From NCBI RefSeq assembly GCF_000299415.1, contig NZ_AMPG01000001.1, positions 682,001-746,000 of the forward strand: 64,000 bases of DNA, given 5' to 3'. Every line of letters begins with the position of its first letter. The stretch's first letter is position 1. Under the pieces are notes generated by a model. It saw only the letters and a program-made list of their open reading frames with translations, had not been told where the DNA came from and did not search any database. Source of the stretch: Candidatus Microthrix parvicella Bio17-1 (GTDB taxonomy: Bacteria > Actinomycetota > Acidimicrobiia > Acidimicrobiales > Microtrichaceae). The translations under genes and the position numbers were made by a program. This document shows, piece after piece, positions 7,201 to 15,923 of the stretch.

Positions 7201-8961
7201 GATAGCACTGGCCGTGTATGGGATGGGACCACCGGCGAGGCCCTGCACACGCTGACCGATCACTCTAGCGAGATCTTGGATGTGGCGTGTTCCTCCGATG
7301 GTTCCCGGGTGGTCACGGGCAGCCGCGACGGCACGGCGCGCATCTGGGACGGCACCACCGGCGAGGTACTCCACACCCTCACCGGCCACACCGACTCGGT
7401 GGGCGGAGTGGCGTGTTCGGCCGACGGTTCCCGAGTGATCACAGGCAGCCACGACAACACGGCCCGCATCTGGGACGGCACCACCGGCGAGGTCTTGCAC
7501 ACCCTCACCGGCCACACCGACTCGGTGGGCGGAGTGGCATGTTCGTCTGATGGTTCCCGAGTGATCACAGGCAGCCACGACAACACGGCCCGCATCTGGG
7601 ACGGCACCACCGGCGAGGTCTTGCACACCCTCACCGGCCACACCGACTCGGTGGGCGGAGTGGCATGTTCGTCTGATGGTTCCCGAGTGGTCACAGGCAG
7701 CCGCGACAACACGGCCCGTATCTGGGACGGCACCACCGGCGAGGTACTCCACACCCTCACCGGCCACACCGATTGGGTGGTCGGAGTGGCATGTTCGTCC
7801 AATGGCGATCGGGTGGTCACAGGCAGCCGCGACGACACCGCTCTCATCTGGGACGGCACCACCGGCGAGGTCTTGCACACCCTCACCCGGCACGGTGGCT
7901 GGGTGGGGGGTGTCGCGTGCTCATTCAATGGTGAGCGGGTGGTCACGGGCAGCCGCGACGGCACGGCACGCGTCTGGAATGCCGCTACTGGGGAGGTCAT
8001 CTACGCCCTCACCGGCCGTAGGGAACCGGTAGAGGGCGTAGCGTCCTCCTCCAACGGCGACCGGGTGGTCACGGGCAGCCGCGACGGCACGGCACGCGTC
8101 TGGAATGGGACTACAGGCGAGGTCTTGCACACCCTCACCGGCCACACCGATTGGATCGTAGCTGTGGCATGTTCGTCCAATGGCGACCGGGTGGTCACAG
8201 GCAGCGATGACGGCACGGCACGCGTCTGGAATGCGGCTACTGGCGAGGTCTTGCACACCCTCACCGGCCACACCGATTGGGTGGTAGGAGTGGCATGTTC
8301 GTCCAATGGCGATCGGGTGGCGACCGTCAGCGGCGACGGCGTCACTCGCATTTGGCACGGGACTACCGGCGCGGTCTTGCACACCCTCACCGGTCAGGTC
8401 GGCTGGGTGGAAGCTGTGGCATGTTCGTCCGATGGTGGCCGGGTGGTCACGGGCAGCGACGACGGCACCACATGCATTTGGGACGGCACCACCGGCGAGG
8501 TCTTGCACGCGCTAACCAGTCACACCGACTCGGTGCTGGGTGTGGCGTGTTCGGCCGACGGTTCCCGAGTGATCATCGCCAGCGCCGACAACACGGCCCG
8601 TATCTGGGATGGAACCACCGGCGAGGTACTCCACACCCTCACCGGCCACACCGACTCGGTGTTGGGCGTGGCGTGTTCGGCCGACGGTTCCCGAGTGATC
8701 ACCGCCAGCGCCGACAACACGGCCCGTATCTGGGACGGGACCACCGGCGCCGTGGGGCTGCAACTCCACTGCCTAGATGCTCGCTCTGCCGCCACCGTCG
8801 CCGGTTCAGGGCAGTTGGTCTGGGCCGACGGCGAGGCATGGCGTCACCTCGGCGTGTTGGTGACCAGCCCTGACGGAGAGCTGCTTCGGGTCCCCGCCGA
8901 GGTCTACGGTCCGCTCCCGGGTATCGGCCCCGGCCCCTTCGCGAAAGCCGCGACATCATGA
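4225..8961 (+). CDS. STAND (NACHT) ATPase with WD40 repeat sensor
   Basis: A 1578-residue NLR-like protein. Residues 1-110 are a helical region of unknown family. Residues 160-330 form a degenerate TIR-like domain (VWIHLEHD, HLLAGQ, VVIVPLLTPKW, VFQGGKPWPNR). A NACHT module follows, with Walker A GDSGSGKTT (382-390), Walker B VLIFDGLDEVL (473-483), sensor MTCRTHYFPT (519-528) and the C-terminal helical signature FAHTSLLEFFLASYL (726-740). Next comes a pentapeptide-like stretch (NLSGCNLAGADLRDARL and on, about 840-935). Residues 970-1515 are thirteen 42-residue WD40 units, with a degenerate fourteenth after them. ATG at 4225 overlaps the TIR stop. A longer upstream frame runs through the TIR gene and is rejected. 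STAND proteins oligomerise on ligand binding with ATP, so the propeller is the likely sensor and the TIR the effector. Confidence 0.88.
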   Translation: MSNHRPNEALPQLSAGDAAAKIRRLLQRTEHQTTRRRLEALLAAVEAVAPDADTLDYVAVRFATVGDGPSAADSFRTFRSNFSEASNQLGTPMTLEVDGNKKQGAEGRRCWFTGQSQRGIELSNTSAALTRSVDEESLVSADALPQDAVEDVARTAEKEVTVWIHLEHDPNTTATAEKLEELLEPWLSMHDQLAKLGIGVRISNSHLLAGQSSKQLNDRRQQAVVIVPLLTPKWVADHRETHWPAAAQLVPVCVTAMRTKIENGKILLADNAPMQVFQGGKPWPNRAGGNETFTEELADQLVARVKESYQQLQRQGMARRVELDDVTTVDHEAVQIGLTDASSRSLGNATPRHDRTEAVHVVDHLEAWAAASEGKPYAVLLGDSGSGKTTAAQVLNNRLNATYRKHLEHQGADRADARLSIYLDLRKADLDERQSPELERLINNVMERTWEEEAARTITPDVILDQVRNHGAVLIFDGLDEVLVRVNEQRGMEFIQQLWRALPPEMVKDDDRNTGRLVMTCRTHYFPTLDSERSFFGGQDRTDGVPTMYEALHLLPFNEAQIRDYLSQHFRKRDEHQPGLGQVDAAMTMLADVHNLLELAGRPYNLRLISQQLGNLESIRASGATVSLATLYDGFVRDWLSRDDTKHVLRPDDKRTLMEDLAGKLWRDSTRSMSHKDLSNWLMTQLSENTDLGRWFAVERPQFELAVEDLRTATFLVRPGAERFEFAHTSLLEFFLASYLVRALIDGRPESWAMPVPSDETLEFVANLLTSLRGESDRAVQADSAKSTLRELGDTYRRQASELAFRYCVKTQGTDAITRPLAGFNLAGATLRHLELRSEPDQPLLNLSGCNLAGADLRDARLHRVRLDDASFTGTRVNRAELHGCSLLRADFDQADLIATTFRDCRLTEINLAAATVHRTKVLQCDASGAALGPQRLGDVFVTPASAANQTDSTELASSSPSVVGLFPAGHCETVTGVACSAEAGRVITGSADSTGRVWDGTTGEALHTLTDHSSEILDVACSSDGSRVVTGSRDGTARIWDGTTGEVLHTLTGHTDSVGGVACSADGSRVITGSHDNTARIWDGTTGEVLHTLTGHTDSVGGVACSSDGSRVITGSHDNTARIWDGTTGEVLHTLTGHTDSVGGVACSSDGSRVVTGSRDNTARIWDGTTGEVLHTLTGHTDWVVGVACSSNGDRVVTGSRDDTALIWDGTTGEVLHTLTRHGGWVGGVACSFNGERVVTGSRDGTARVWNAATGEVIYALTGRREPVEGVASSSNGDRVVTGSRDGTARVWNGTTGEVLHTLTGHTDWIVAVACSSNGDRVVTGSDDGTARVWNAATGEVLHTLTGHTDWVVGVACSSNGDRVATVSGDGVTRIWHGTTGAVLHTLTGQVGWVEAVACSSDGGRVVTGSDDGTTCIWDGTTGEVLHALTSHTDSVLGVACSADGSRVIIASADNTARIWDGTTGEVLHTLTGHTDSVLGVACSADGSRVITASADNTARIWDGTTGAVGLQLHCLDARSAATVAGSGQLVWADGEAWRHLGVLVTSPDGELLRVPAEVYGPLPGIGPGPFAKAATS
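7132..8769 (+). repeat. Thirteen in-frame 126-bp WD40-coding repeats
   Basis: Units start at 7132, 7258, 7384 and so on to 8644, and occupy 1638 bp, exactly 13 x 126 with no indel. Units 3-5 are almost identical at DNA level. Consensus pieces are VACSSDGSRVVTGS, then DNTARIWDGTTGEVLHTLTG. Differences cluster at a few positions: S/W after TD, the next G/V/L, S/D/E/G before RV, and R/H/D/A/G just before the structural Asp of D(G/N)T. A degenerate fourteenth blade follows (LDARSAATVAGSGQLVW). Fourteen blades would build two seven-bladed propellers, which is an inference. Confidence 0.95.
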
Positions 8962-9052
8962 CGACGTTGCGACGCTGAGGCGCCCGGGATTGGCCACCCA
9001 AACCGGCCGAGGTGCCACGATAGGCACTCACGATTTGGGAGCATCGCCACAC

Positions 9053-11110
9053 ATGACCTCGGGTGACTCGAACGCAATCCAGAATCACGCCCAGTTCATC
9101 TGGTCGGTCGCCGACCTGCTGCGAGGCGACTACAAGCAGTCCGAGTACGGCAAGGTGATCCTGCCCCTCACCGTGCTGCGCCGGTTGGACTGCGTGCTGG
9201 AGCCCACCAAGCAGGCCGTGCTCGACCGAGCCAAGCAGATGGCCACCAAAAAAGTCGACAACCTCGACCCGATCCTCGAGAAGACGGCCGGGGAACAGTT
9301 CTACAACACCTCCCGGTTCGACTTCGCCACGTTGATCGCCGCCCCCGACGACCTGGCCGACAACCTCAAGCACTACATCGCCAGCTTCTCCGCTTCGGCC
9401 CGCGACGTGCTGGACAAGTTCGACGTCACCACCCAGATCGACCGGCTGGATCGCTCCAAGCTGCTCTACCTGGTGATGTCCAAGTTCGCCGAGATCGACC
9501 TCCACCCCGACCAGGTCTCCAACCTGGAGATGGGCTACCTGTACGAGGAGCTGATCCGACGCTTCTCCGAGCTGTCCAACGAGACGGCGGGCGAGCACTT
9601 CACCCCACGGGAGGTGATCCGCCTGATGGTCGACCTGTTGTTCATCGAGGACGACGATCAGCTGACCAAGCCGGGCGCCATCAAGACCATCTACGACGGG
9701 GCCTGTGGCACCGGCGGCATGTTGTCGGTGGCCGAGGATCGCCTGCGCGAGCTCAACCCCGCCGCCAGGCTGAAGGTGTACGGCCAGGAACTGAACGCCG
9801 AGACCTACGCCATCTGCCGCTCCGACATGATGCTGAAGGGCCAGGACGCCTCCAACATCGCCTACGGCAACAGCTTCTCCGAGGACGGACATCCCGGCCT
9901 CAAGGTGGACTACTCCATCCAGAACCCGCCCTTCGGTGTGGAGTGGAAGAAGGTGGCCGACGCCGTCAAAGACGAACACAACGATCGGGGTCTCGCCGGT
10001 CGCTTCGGCGCCGGCCTGCCCCGCATCAACGACGGCAGCTTCCTGTTCCTCCAGAACTCCATCTCCAAGATGAAGCCGGTGGCAGAGGGCGGCTCGCGGG
10101 TGGCCATCGTGTTCAACGGCTCGCCGTTGTTCACCGGTGCGGCCGGATCGGGCGAGTCCGAGATCCGCCGCTGGATCATCGAGAACGACTGGCTGGAGGC
10201 CGTGGTCGCCCTCCCCGACCAGCTGTTCTACAACACCGGCATCTCCACCTACTTCTGGATCGTCACCAACCGGAAGTCACCCAAACGCCGGGGCAAGGTG
10301 CAGCTGGTGGATGCCCGCAACTGCTTCGTGAAGATGCGCAAGAGCCTGGGCGAGAAGCGTAAGCAGGTCAGCGACGGCCAGATCGCCGACATCGTCCGTG
10401 CCTACGGCGACTTCACTGAGGTCGATGGTGGCGACGCCGCCGACACCGACCCCAAGCCCAGCGTCAAGATCTTCCCCAACGAAGCGTTCGGCTTCCTGCG
10501 CATCACCGTGGAGCGGCCCCTTCGCTTGCGATGGGAGGTGACCGACGAGGGCGTCGAGGCGCTGCGGGCCGACAAGAAGTTCGCCAAGCTCACCGAGGAC
10601 GACCAGAACTCGATCATCGCCGACCTGGGCCACAGCATCGGCACCCATGCCACCGACGACGCTCTGCGCGACCTGGCCAAGACGGCGCTTAGACGGGCCG
10701 ATATCAAGGGCAAGCCCTACGAGAACGCCATCGTCGACGCATTCGCCATCCGCGACCCCGACGCCGACCCGGTGACCGACAACAAGGGCAACGTTCAGCC
10801 CGACCCCGACCTGCGCGACAACGAAAACGTGCCGCTCCCCGCAGTACAGGTCACCTACGAGGCCGACGTCGACGCCCGGCTTGAGACCATCGAATACCGC
10901 ACCGCCATCGACGACTACATGACCGCCGAGGTGCACCCCTACGTGCCAGACGCCTGGGTCGATCACGACAAGACCAAGATCGGCTATGAGATACCGCTGA
11001 CCCGGCACTTCTACACCTACACACCACCCCGCCCGCTCGACGAGATCGACGCCGAAATCAAACAACTCGAAGCCGAAATCCAGAACCTGCTCGCCGAGGT
11101 GACCGAGTGA
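9053..11110 (+). CDS. hsdM: Type I restriction-modification DNA methyltransferase HsdM
   Basis: A 685-residue N6-adenine methyltransferase subunit. The N-terminal helical HsdM domain (FIWSVADLLRGDYKQSEYGK) is followed by the catalytic domain. That domain has SAM-binding motif I at 214-222 (YDGACGTGG) and catalytic NPPFG at 291-295. It methylates the host target and is also required for restriction with HsdS and HsdR. ATG at 9053 was chosen because homology begins there. A TTG at 8990 is open but adds unconserved residues. No clear Shine-Dalgarno sequence is visible. It overlaps hsdS by 4 nt (GTGA). It starts 92 bp after the STAND gene, so the RM operon and the TIR/STAND pair form one defence island on one strand. 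Confidence 0.93.
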   Translation: MTSGDSNAIQNHAQFIWSVADLLRGDYKQSEYGKVILPLTVLRRLDCVLEPTKQAVLDRAKQMATKKVDNLDPILEKTAGEQFYNTSRFDFATLIAAPDDLADNLKHYIASFSASARDVLDKFDVTTQIDRLDRSKLLYLVMSKFAEIDLHPDQVSNLEMGYLYEELIRRFSELSNETAGEHFTPREVIRLMVDLLFIEDDDQLTKPGAIKTIYDGACGTGGMLSVAEDRLRELNPAARLKVYGQELNAETYAICRSDMMLKGQDASNIAYGNSFSEDGHPGLKVDYSIQNPPFGVEWKKVADAVKDEHNDRGLAGRFGAGLPRINDGSFLFLQNSISKMKPVAEGGSRVAIVFNGSPLFTGAAGSGESEIRRWIIENDWLEAVVALPDQLFYNTGISTYFWIVTNRKSPKRRGKVQLVDARNCFVKMRKSLGEKRKQVSDGQIADIVRAYGDFTEVDGGDAADTDPKPSVKIFPNEAFGFLRITVERPLRLRWEVTDEGVEALRADKKFAKLTEDDQNSIIADLGHSIGTHATDDALRDLAKTALRRADIKGKPYENAIVDAFAIRDPDADPVTDNKGNVQPDPDLRDNENVPLPAVQVTYEADVDARLETIEYRTAIDDYMTAEVHPYVPDAWVDHDKTKIGYEIPLTRHFYTYTPPRPLDEIDAEIKQLEAEIQNLLAEVTE

Positions 11111-12378
11111 GCCGCCCATTTGGATACGGACACACGCCAGATGGCTGGGAACCGGCGAAGCTCCGTTCGGTCCTGACGCGGAGAAAGCGGACAGGCCAGG
11201 TAGGGCTTCCGTTGCTCTCGGTGAACCTCCCGGAAGGTGTGGTGATGCGACGAACGGGAGACGGACGCGCGGCGCCGTCAACGGACCTGTCCGCATACCA
11301 AGAAGTCAGGCCTGGCGACCTTGTGATGAACCAGCTTGGCAAGCCGCACGGCGCACTTGGCGTCTCGGGCTTCCACGGGATCATTAGCCCCGCATACTTC
11401 ATCGCTGAACTCAGCGACCGCATCCATCCACGCTTCGCACACCACCTTCTTCGAACGAGGCTCTACATCAGCGAATACGAACGACGAGGAAAGTTCATGC
11501 CTCCCTCGCAGTTCGATATCAGCTGGGATCAGTTTCGGGAGATTGATCTCGCTCTGCCGCCACCTGAGGTACAGCGAGCGATTGCCGACTACCTCGACGC
11601 CGAGACCGCCCGTATCGACGCCCTCATCACCAAGAAGCGCCGCATGATTGACCTCCTCGGCGAACAGGTCGACGCTCAGGTCTTCGCCGCAGTGAGCGGC
11701 AGCCTCACGGCCGGTTCTACGCCACGCAAGCACACGCAGATCCCGTGGCTGGACACTATTCCGAGCCACTGGGGTAGCCCGTGGCTTGGCGCAAACCACA
11801 CGACGCAGTTGGGCAAGATGCTCAGCGCCTCTGTGGCATCTGGCCCAGAGCAGTATCCGTACGTGAAGAATACCAATGTCCAATGGGACCGGTTCGATCT
11901 CACCGACCTTCCGACCATGACGTTCGATGCGAGCGATCGGGTCCGCTGCAACCTGGATGAGGGAGACCTTCTGGTATGCGAAGGCGGAGAGGTGGGCCGT
12001 GCGGCCGTCTGGCCTGGAGCCCCGAAAGACGTCTTCTTCCAGAAGGCGATTCACCGGGTCCGACCGGTCAGTGAGGCCGAGCCCAGGTACACGATGTACT
12101 GCCTCTGGGCAGCAGCGAACATGAACGTCTTCGCAGTCGAAGGAAATCAAGCAACCATCGTTCACCTGACCGGAGAGAAACTGCGCGAGCATCGCTTCCC
12201 ATGGCCCCCACTCGCCGAACAGCGGGAGATCGTGCGACACCTGGATCAATCACGCGCAAAGGTCGAAGGCATGGTTGAACGGTTGACCAAGCAAATCGAC
12301 CTGCTTGCTGAGCGGCGGCAGGCGTTGATCACCGCTGCCGTGACCGGCGAGCTGGAGATCCCGGGAGTGGCGGCATGA
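11107..12378 (+). CDS. hsdS: Type I restriction-modification specificity subunit HsdS
   Basis: A 423-residue specificity protein with the usual two half-sites. TRD1 (about 1-150) ends in the conserved helix LPPPEVQRAIADYLDAETAR, then IDALITKKRRMIDLLGEQ. TRD2 (about 200-345) ends in PPLAEQREIVRHLDQ and the second long helix to the C-terminus. Each TRD reads one half of a bipartite target and the helices set the spacer. The GTG start overlaps the hsdM stop, and the stop overlaps the hsdR start (ATGA), giving tight stoichiometric coupling. TRDs are the most exchangeable part of type I systems, so target specificity cannot be read from sequence alone. Confidence 0.92.
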   Translation: MSRPFGYGHTPDGWEPAKLRSVLTRRKRTGQVGLPLLSVNLPEGVVMRRTGDGRAAPSTDLSAYQEVRPGDLVMNQLGKPHGALGVSGFHGIISPAYFIAELSDRIHPRFAHHLLRTRLYISEYERRGKFMPPSQFDISWDQFREIDLALPPPEVQRAIADYLDAETARIDALITKKRRMIDLLGEQVDAQVFAAVSGSLTAGSTPRKHTQIPWLDTIPSHWGSPWLGANHTTQLGKMLSASVASGPEQYPYVKNTNVQWDRFDLTDLPTMTFDASDRVRCNLDEGDLLVCEGGEVGRAAVWPGAPKDVFFQKAIHRVRPVSEAEPRYTMYCLWAAANMNVFAVEGNQATIVHLTGEKLREHRFPWPPLAEQREIVRHLDQSRAKVEGMVERLTKQIDLLAERRQALITAAVTGELEIPGVAA

Positions 12379-15300
12379 GCAACGTGGACGAGGCAGCGTT
12401 TGAGCAGTTCATCTGCGACTGGCTGGTGGGGTCGGGCGGCTACGACGCCGTGAAGATCGGCAATCCGAAGGAACCGCAGCAGGACTTCGATGTGGTCCGA
12501 GCGCTGGACACGTTCGAGTTGTTCCAGTTCATCGATGCCACCCAGCGACCTGAATGGGACAAGTTGGTCACGCTCTACGGCGGCGACATCACCAAAGCCC
12601 AGAAGGGCCTCGCCGACCGGGTGGCTCAGGAGCAAGACAAGCGAGGCACCGTGGATGTGCTGCGTCACGGCGTGGTCGACCTGGGCCAGACGATCAAGCT
12701 GGCGTTCTTCCGGCCGGCATCGGGTCTGTCGCCGGAGCTGATCGAGCGCTACGGCAAGAACCGGCTGACCGTCACCCGGCAGCTCCCCTACGAGGCCGGC
12801 TCCACCAAGACGCTGGACCTCTGCCTGTTCGTCAATGGGGTGCCGGTGGCGACCGCGGAGTTGAAGAACCATCTGACCGGGCAGACCGTGGCGCAGGCCG
12901 TCGAGCAGTACCGCACCGATCGGGATCCCAAGAACACGCTGCTGAAGCGGGCGGTGGTGCACTTTGCCGTCGACACCGAGCAGGCGGCGATGACCACGCG
13001 CCTGGCGGGCAAGGCGACCCGGTTCCTTCCGTTCAACCGGGGCCACGACCTGGGTGCGGGCAATCCGCCCAACCCGGACGGGCACCGCACCGCCTACCTG
13101 TGGGAACGGGTGTGGCAGCGCGACGCGTGGCTGGACCTGCTGAACCGCTTCGTCCACGTGGAGCCCACACCAAAGGGCTCGAAGAAGCAGGCGCAGCTGA
13201 CGATCTTCCCCCGCTTCCATCAGTGGGATGCGGTGCTGGCCATGACGGCCGCCGCCCGCAGCAACGGCGCCGGTGACGACTACCTTGTTCAGCACTCGGC
13301 CGGGTCGGGCAAGAGCAACACGATCGCCTGGCTGGCGCACCGGCTGTCGTCGCTGCACAACGACGCCGACGAGAAGGTGTTCGACAAGGTGGTGGTGATC
13401 ACCGACCGGCGGGTGCTCGACAAGCAGCTGCAGGACACCGTTCACCAGTTTGAGCACGTGCACGGCGTGGTGCAGCGCATCGACGAGGACTCCACCCAGC
13501 TGGCCGAGGCGCTGACCGGCCAGCAGGCCCGCATCATCATCACGACGCTGCAGAAGTTCCCCTACGTCACCGAGAAGATCGACTCGCTCCCCGACCGCAC
13601 GTATGCGGTGATCGTGGACGAGGCCCACAGCAGCCAGACCGGCGAGTCGGCCACCAAGCTGAAAGAGGTGCTGGGTTCGGCGGACGGCGCCGCGGCGCCG
13701 GACGAGCTGACCGACCCGGCCGAGGATGCGCTTGCCGCTGCCGTGGCCGCCCGGGGCAAGCAGCCCAACCTGTCGTTCTTTGCGTTCACCGCCACACCGA
13801 AGGCCCGCACGCTGGAGCTGTTCGGCCGATTGGATCGCGGCACTGGGCGGCACGTGCCGTTTCACCTGTACTCGATGCGTCAGGCGATCGAGGAGGGGTT
13901 CATCCTCGACGTGCTGGCCAGCTACGTCACCTACAAGACCTACTGGAACATCGAGAACACCACGCCGGACGACCCCGACTTCGACCCGGGCAAAGCCCGC
14001 GCGGCGATCGCCAAGTTTGTGGCGTTGCACGAGCACACGCTGGCCCAGAAGGCCGAGGTGATCGTCGAGCACTTCCGGGAGAACGTCGCCCATCGCATCG
14101 GGGGCATGGCCAAGGCGATGGTGGTGACGTCGTCGCGGGAGCACGCCGCCCGTTATGTGCTGGCGCTGCGCAAGTACGTGAACGACAAGGGCTACACCGA
14201 CGTCGGGGTGCTGGTGGCGTTCTCGGGCACGTTGGATCTGGACGGTGGCACCGAGACCGAGTCGTCGATGAACGGCTTCCCCGACAGCCAGACCCCCGCC
14301 GAGTTCGACGGCGGCGAGTGGCAGATCCTGGTGGTGGCCGAGAAGTACCAGACCGGGTTCGACCAGCCGAAGCTGTATGCGATGTACGTCGACAAGCCGC
14401 TGAACGGCCTGGCCGCCGTGCAGACGCTGTCGCGTCTCAACCGCACCTACGACCGCGACGGGATCCGCAAGGACGGCACGTTCGTGCTGGACTTTCGCAA
14501 CGACGCCGACGACATCCGGGCGGCGTTCGAGCCCTGGTACGGCGAGACGGTGGCGCCGCCGACCGACCCCAACCTGCTCTACGACACCCGCCATGCGCTG
14601 GACGAGTTTGGGGTGCTGTGGCCAGAAGAGATCGAACGGACCGTCGACCTGCTGCTGGCCAAGGGCGCCACGGTGACCCAGCGGGTCCACGCAGCGCTGG
14701 CGCCGGCGATCGACCGGTTTCTCTACGACCTCGAGGAGGACGAACAGGAGCGGTTCCGCGACGACCTGGGCCGCTTCGTGCGCACCTACGCGTTTCTGTC
14801 GCAGGTGGTGGCGTTCACCGACATCAAGCTGGAACGCGACTATCTGTACTGCAAGGCCCTCGCTGCGTTCGTGAAGGCCGACGGCTCGGTGGCGGTGCAC
14901 CCCGACGTGGAGCTGACCCACCTGAAGCTGGAGCAGACCTTCGAGGGGTCGGTCACCCTGGACGGCACCGTCGGCGAGGTGGTGTCGATCTTCGGTGGCA
15001 CCGGCAAGATGCACGAGCCCGAACCCGAGCCGCTGTCCAACATCATCGCCATGCTGAACGAGCGCTTCGGCACCAGCTGGGACCCCAAGGATCGGGTGTT
15101 CTACGACACGGTCGCCGAGAAGCTGATCGAGCGCAGCGACATCCAACAGCAGGCGTCAGCCAACAGCCCCGAGAACTTCGGGCTGATCCTGGCCAAAGAG
15201 TTCCAGTCGGGCGTGCTCGACCAGCTGGGCACCTCCGAGGACATGGCGCTGGCCTACATCGACAACACCGAGCTGCAGGGCGAGGTGCTGAAGGCGTACC

Positions 15301-15887
15301 TGCCGTTCATCCAGGGGAAGGCGAAGGTTGCGCACCAGGAGCACTGCGACGTGACCGAGCTACTGGGACCCGACCGGGAGTCGGCGAGCCTGGAATACAA
15401 GGCCACGCTGCGCACCCATCAGGACTCGGGCGGGACGTTCAAGCCGCTTGAGGGCGCCTCGCTGAAGACGATCGCCGCGTTCATGAACGGTCACGAGGGC
15501 GGCACCCTGCTGATCGGCGTATCCGACGACGGCACCGTCCACGGGCTGGACAGCGACTACGCCAACCATTCCAAACAAGGCCAGGACCAGCGGGACTGGT
15601 TTCAGCAGCACCTGTCCAACATCATCTCGACGTCGATGGGCGACGCTGCGGTCACCAACGTGCGGGCGCAGATGCACCACGTGGATGGCCACGACATCTG
15701 CCGGGTGCAGGTGGACCCCTCGGGGTTCCCCGTCGACGCCACCGTGATCAAGCAGAAGCCCGGTGGCCCCAAAGAGAAGGTCACCGAGTTCTACGTGCGA
15801 GGACTCAACGGCACCAAAGCCCTCGACGTGGTGGAGAAGCAGAAGTACATCGCCCAACGCTGGCCCGGCACCCCTGAAGCCTCCTGA
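12375..15887 (+). CDS. hsdR: Type I restriction endonuclease HsdR with extra C-terminal AlbA_2-like domain
   Basis: A 1170-residue translocase-nuclease. The N-terminal PD-(D/E)XK nuclease has VATAELKN (E162, K164). The helicase has Walker A SAGSGKSNT (from 308), the DEAH box VDEAHSSQ (from 414) and motif III FFAFTATPK. The usual HsdR C-terminal helical part follows. From about residue 996 there is an additional domain (ESASLEYKATLRT, AAFMNGHEGGTLLIGVSDDG, GLDSDYANHSKQGQD) matching the AlbA_2/Schlafen-type putative nucleic-acid-binding family. Canonical HsdR is near 1000-1050 residues, so this tail is an addition. The last 141 bp recur, diverged, at 17038 and 17572. The operon is intact and the enzyme is predicted to be functional. 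Confidence 0.92.
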   Translation: MSNVDEAAFEQFICDWLVGSGGYDAVKIGNPKEPQQDFDVVRALDTFELFQFIDATQRPEWDKLVTLYGGDITKAQKGLADRVAQEQDKRGTVDVLRHGVVDLGQTIKLAFFRPASGLSPELIERYGKNRLTVTRQLPYEAGSTKTLDLCLFVNGVPVATAELKNHLTGQTVAQAVEQYRTDRDPKNTLLKRAVVHFAVDTEQAAMTTRLAGKATRFLPFNRGHDLGAGNPPNPDGHRTAYLWERVWQRDAWLDLLNRFVHVEPTPKGSKKQAQLTIFPRFHQWDAVLAMTAAARSNGAGDDYLVQHSAGSGKSNTIAWLAHRLSSLHNDADEKVFDKVVVITDRRVLDKQLQDTVHQFEHVHGVVQRIDEDSTQLAEALTGQQARIIITTLQKFPYVTEKIDSLPDRTYAVIVDEAHSSQTGESATKLKEVLGSADGAAAPDELTDPAEDALAAAVAARGKQPNLSFFAFTATPKARTLELFGRLDRGTGRHVPFHLYSMRQAIEEGFILDVLASYVTYKTYWNIENTTPDDPDFDPGKARAAIAKFVALHEHTLAQKAEVIVEHFRENVAHRIGGMAKAMVVTSSREHAARYVLALRKYVNDKGYTDVGVLVAFSGTLDLDGGTETESSMNGFPDSQTPAEFDGGEWQILVVAEKYQTGFDQPKLYAMYVDKPLNGLAAVQTLSRLNRTYDRDGIRKDGTFVLDFRNDADDIRAAFEPWYGETVAPPTDPNLLYDTRHALDEFGVLWPEEIERTVDLLLAKGATVTQRVHAALAPAIDRFLYDLEEDEQERFRDDLGRFVRTYAFLSQVVAFTDIKLERDYLYCKALAAFVKADGSVAVHPDVELTHLKLEQTFEGSVTLDGTVGEVVSIFGGTGKMHEPEPEPLSNIIAMLNERFGTSWDPKDRVFYDTVAEKLIERSDIQQQASANSPENFGLILAKEFQSGVLDQLGTSEDMALAYIDNTELQGEVLKAYLPFIQGKAKVAHQEHCDVTELLGPDRESASLEYKATLRTHQDSGGTFKPLEGASLKTIAAFMNGHEGGTLLIGVSDDGTVHGLDSDYANHSKQGQDQRDWFQQHLSNIISTSMGDAAVTNVRAQMHHVDGHDICRVQVDPSGFPVDATVIKQKPGGPKEKVTEFYVRGLNGTKALDVVEKQKYIAQRWPGTPEAS
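15747..15887 (+). repeat. hsdR 3'-end direct repeat, copy 1 (in the intact gene)
   Basis: The last 141 bp of hsdR, beginning ATCAAGCAGAAGCCCGG and ending at its TGA, is the reference copy. Two diverged copies lie downstream at 17038-17177 and 17572-17711, in the same orientation and with the same boundaries. Confidence 0.85.
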
Positions 15888-15923
15888 TGTGAGGGTCGAG
15901 GCGAGTTGCGCTCATCGCCTGGG

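Noticed and set aside
7081-8769. Long open frames on the minus strand opposite the WD40 array, with repeated protein-like units.
   Set aside because: They mirror the 126-bp repeat in antisense. The plus frame has clear WD40 residues and belongs to the STAND gene.
7132-8769. The WD40 array as an assembly artefact.
   Set aside because: Units differ at many bases and stay in register, so collapsed or duplicated reads would not explain the pattern. The three-unit array at 34742 is less certain in copy number.
12246-15146. A 966-codon minus-strand open frame opposite hsdR.
   Set aside because: It lacks recognisable motifs and is a codon-bias shadow of hsdR. The same holds for the 1055-codon plus frame at 44299-47466 opposite the membrane fusion.
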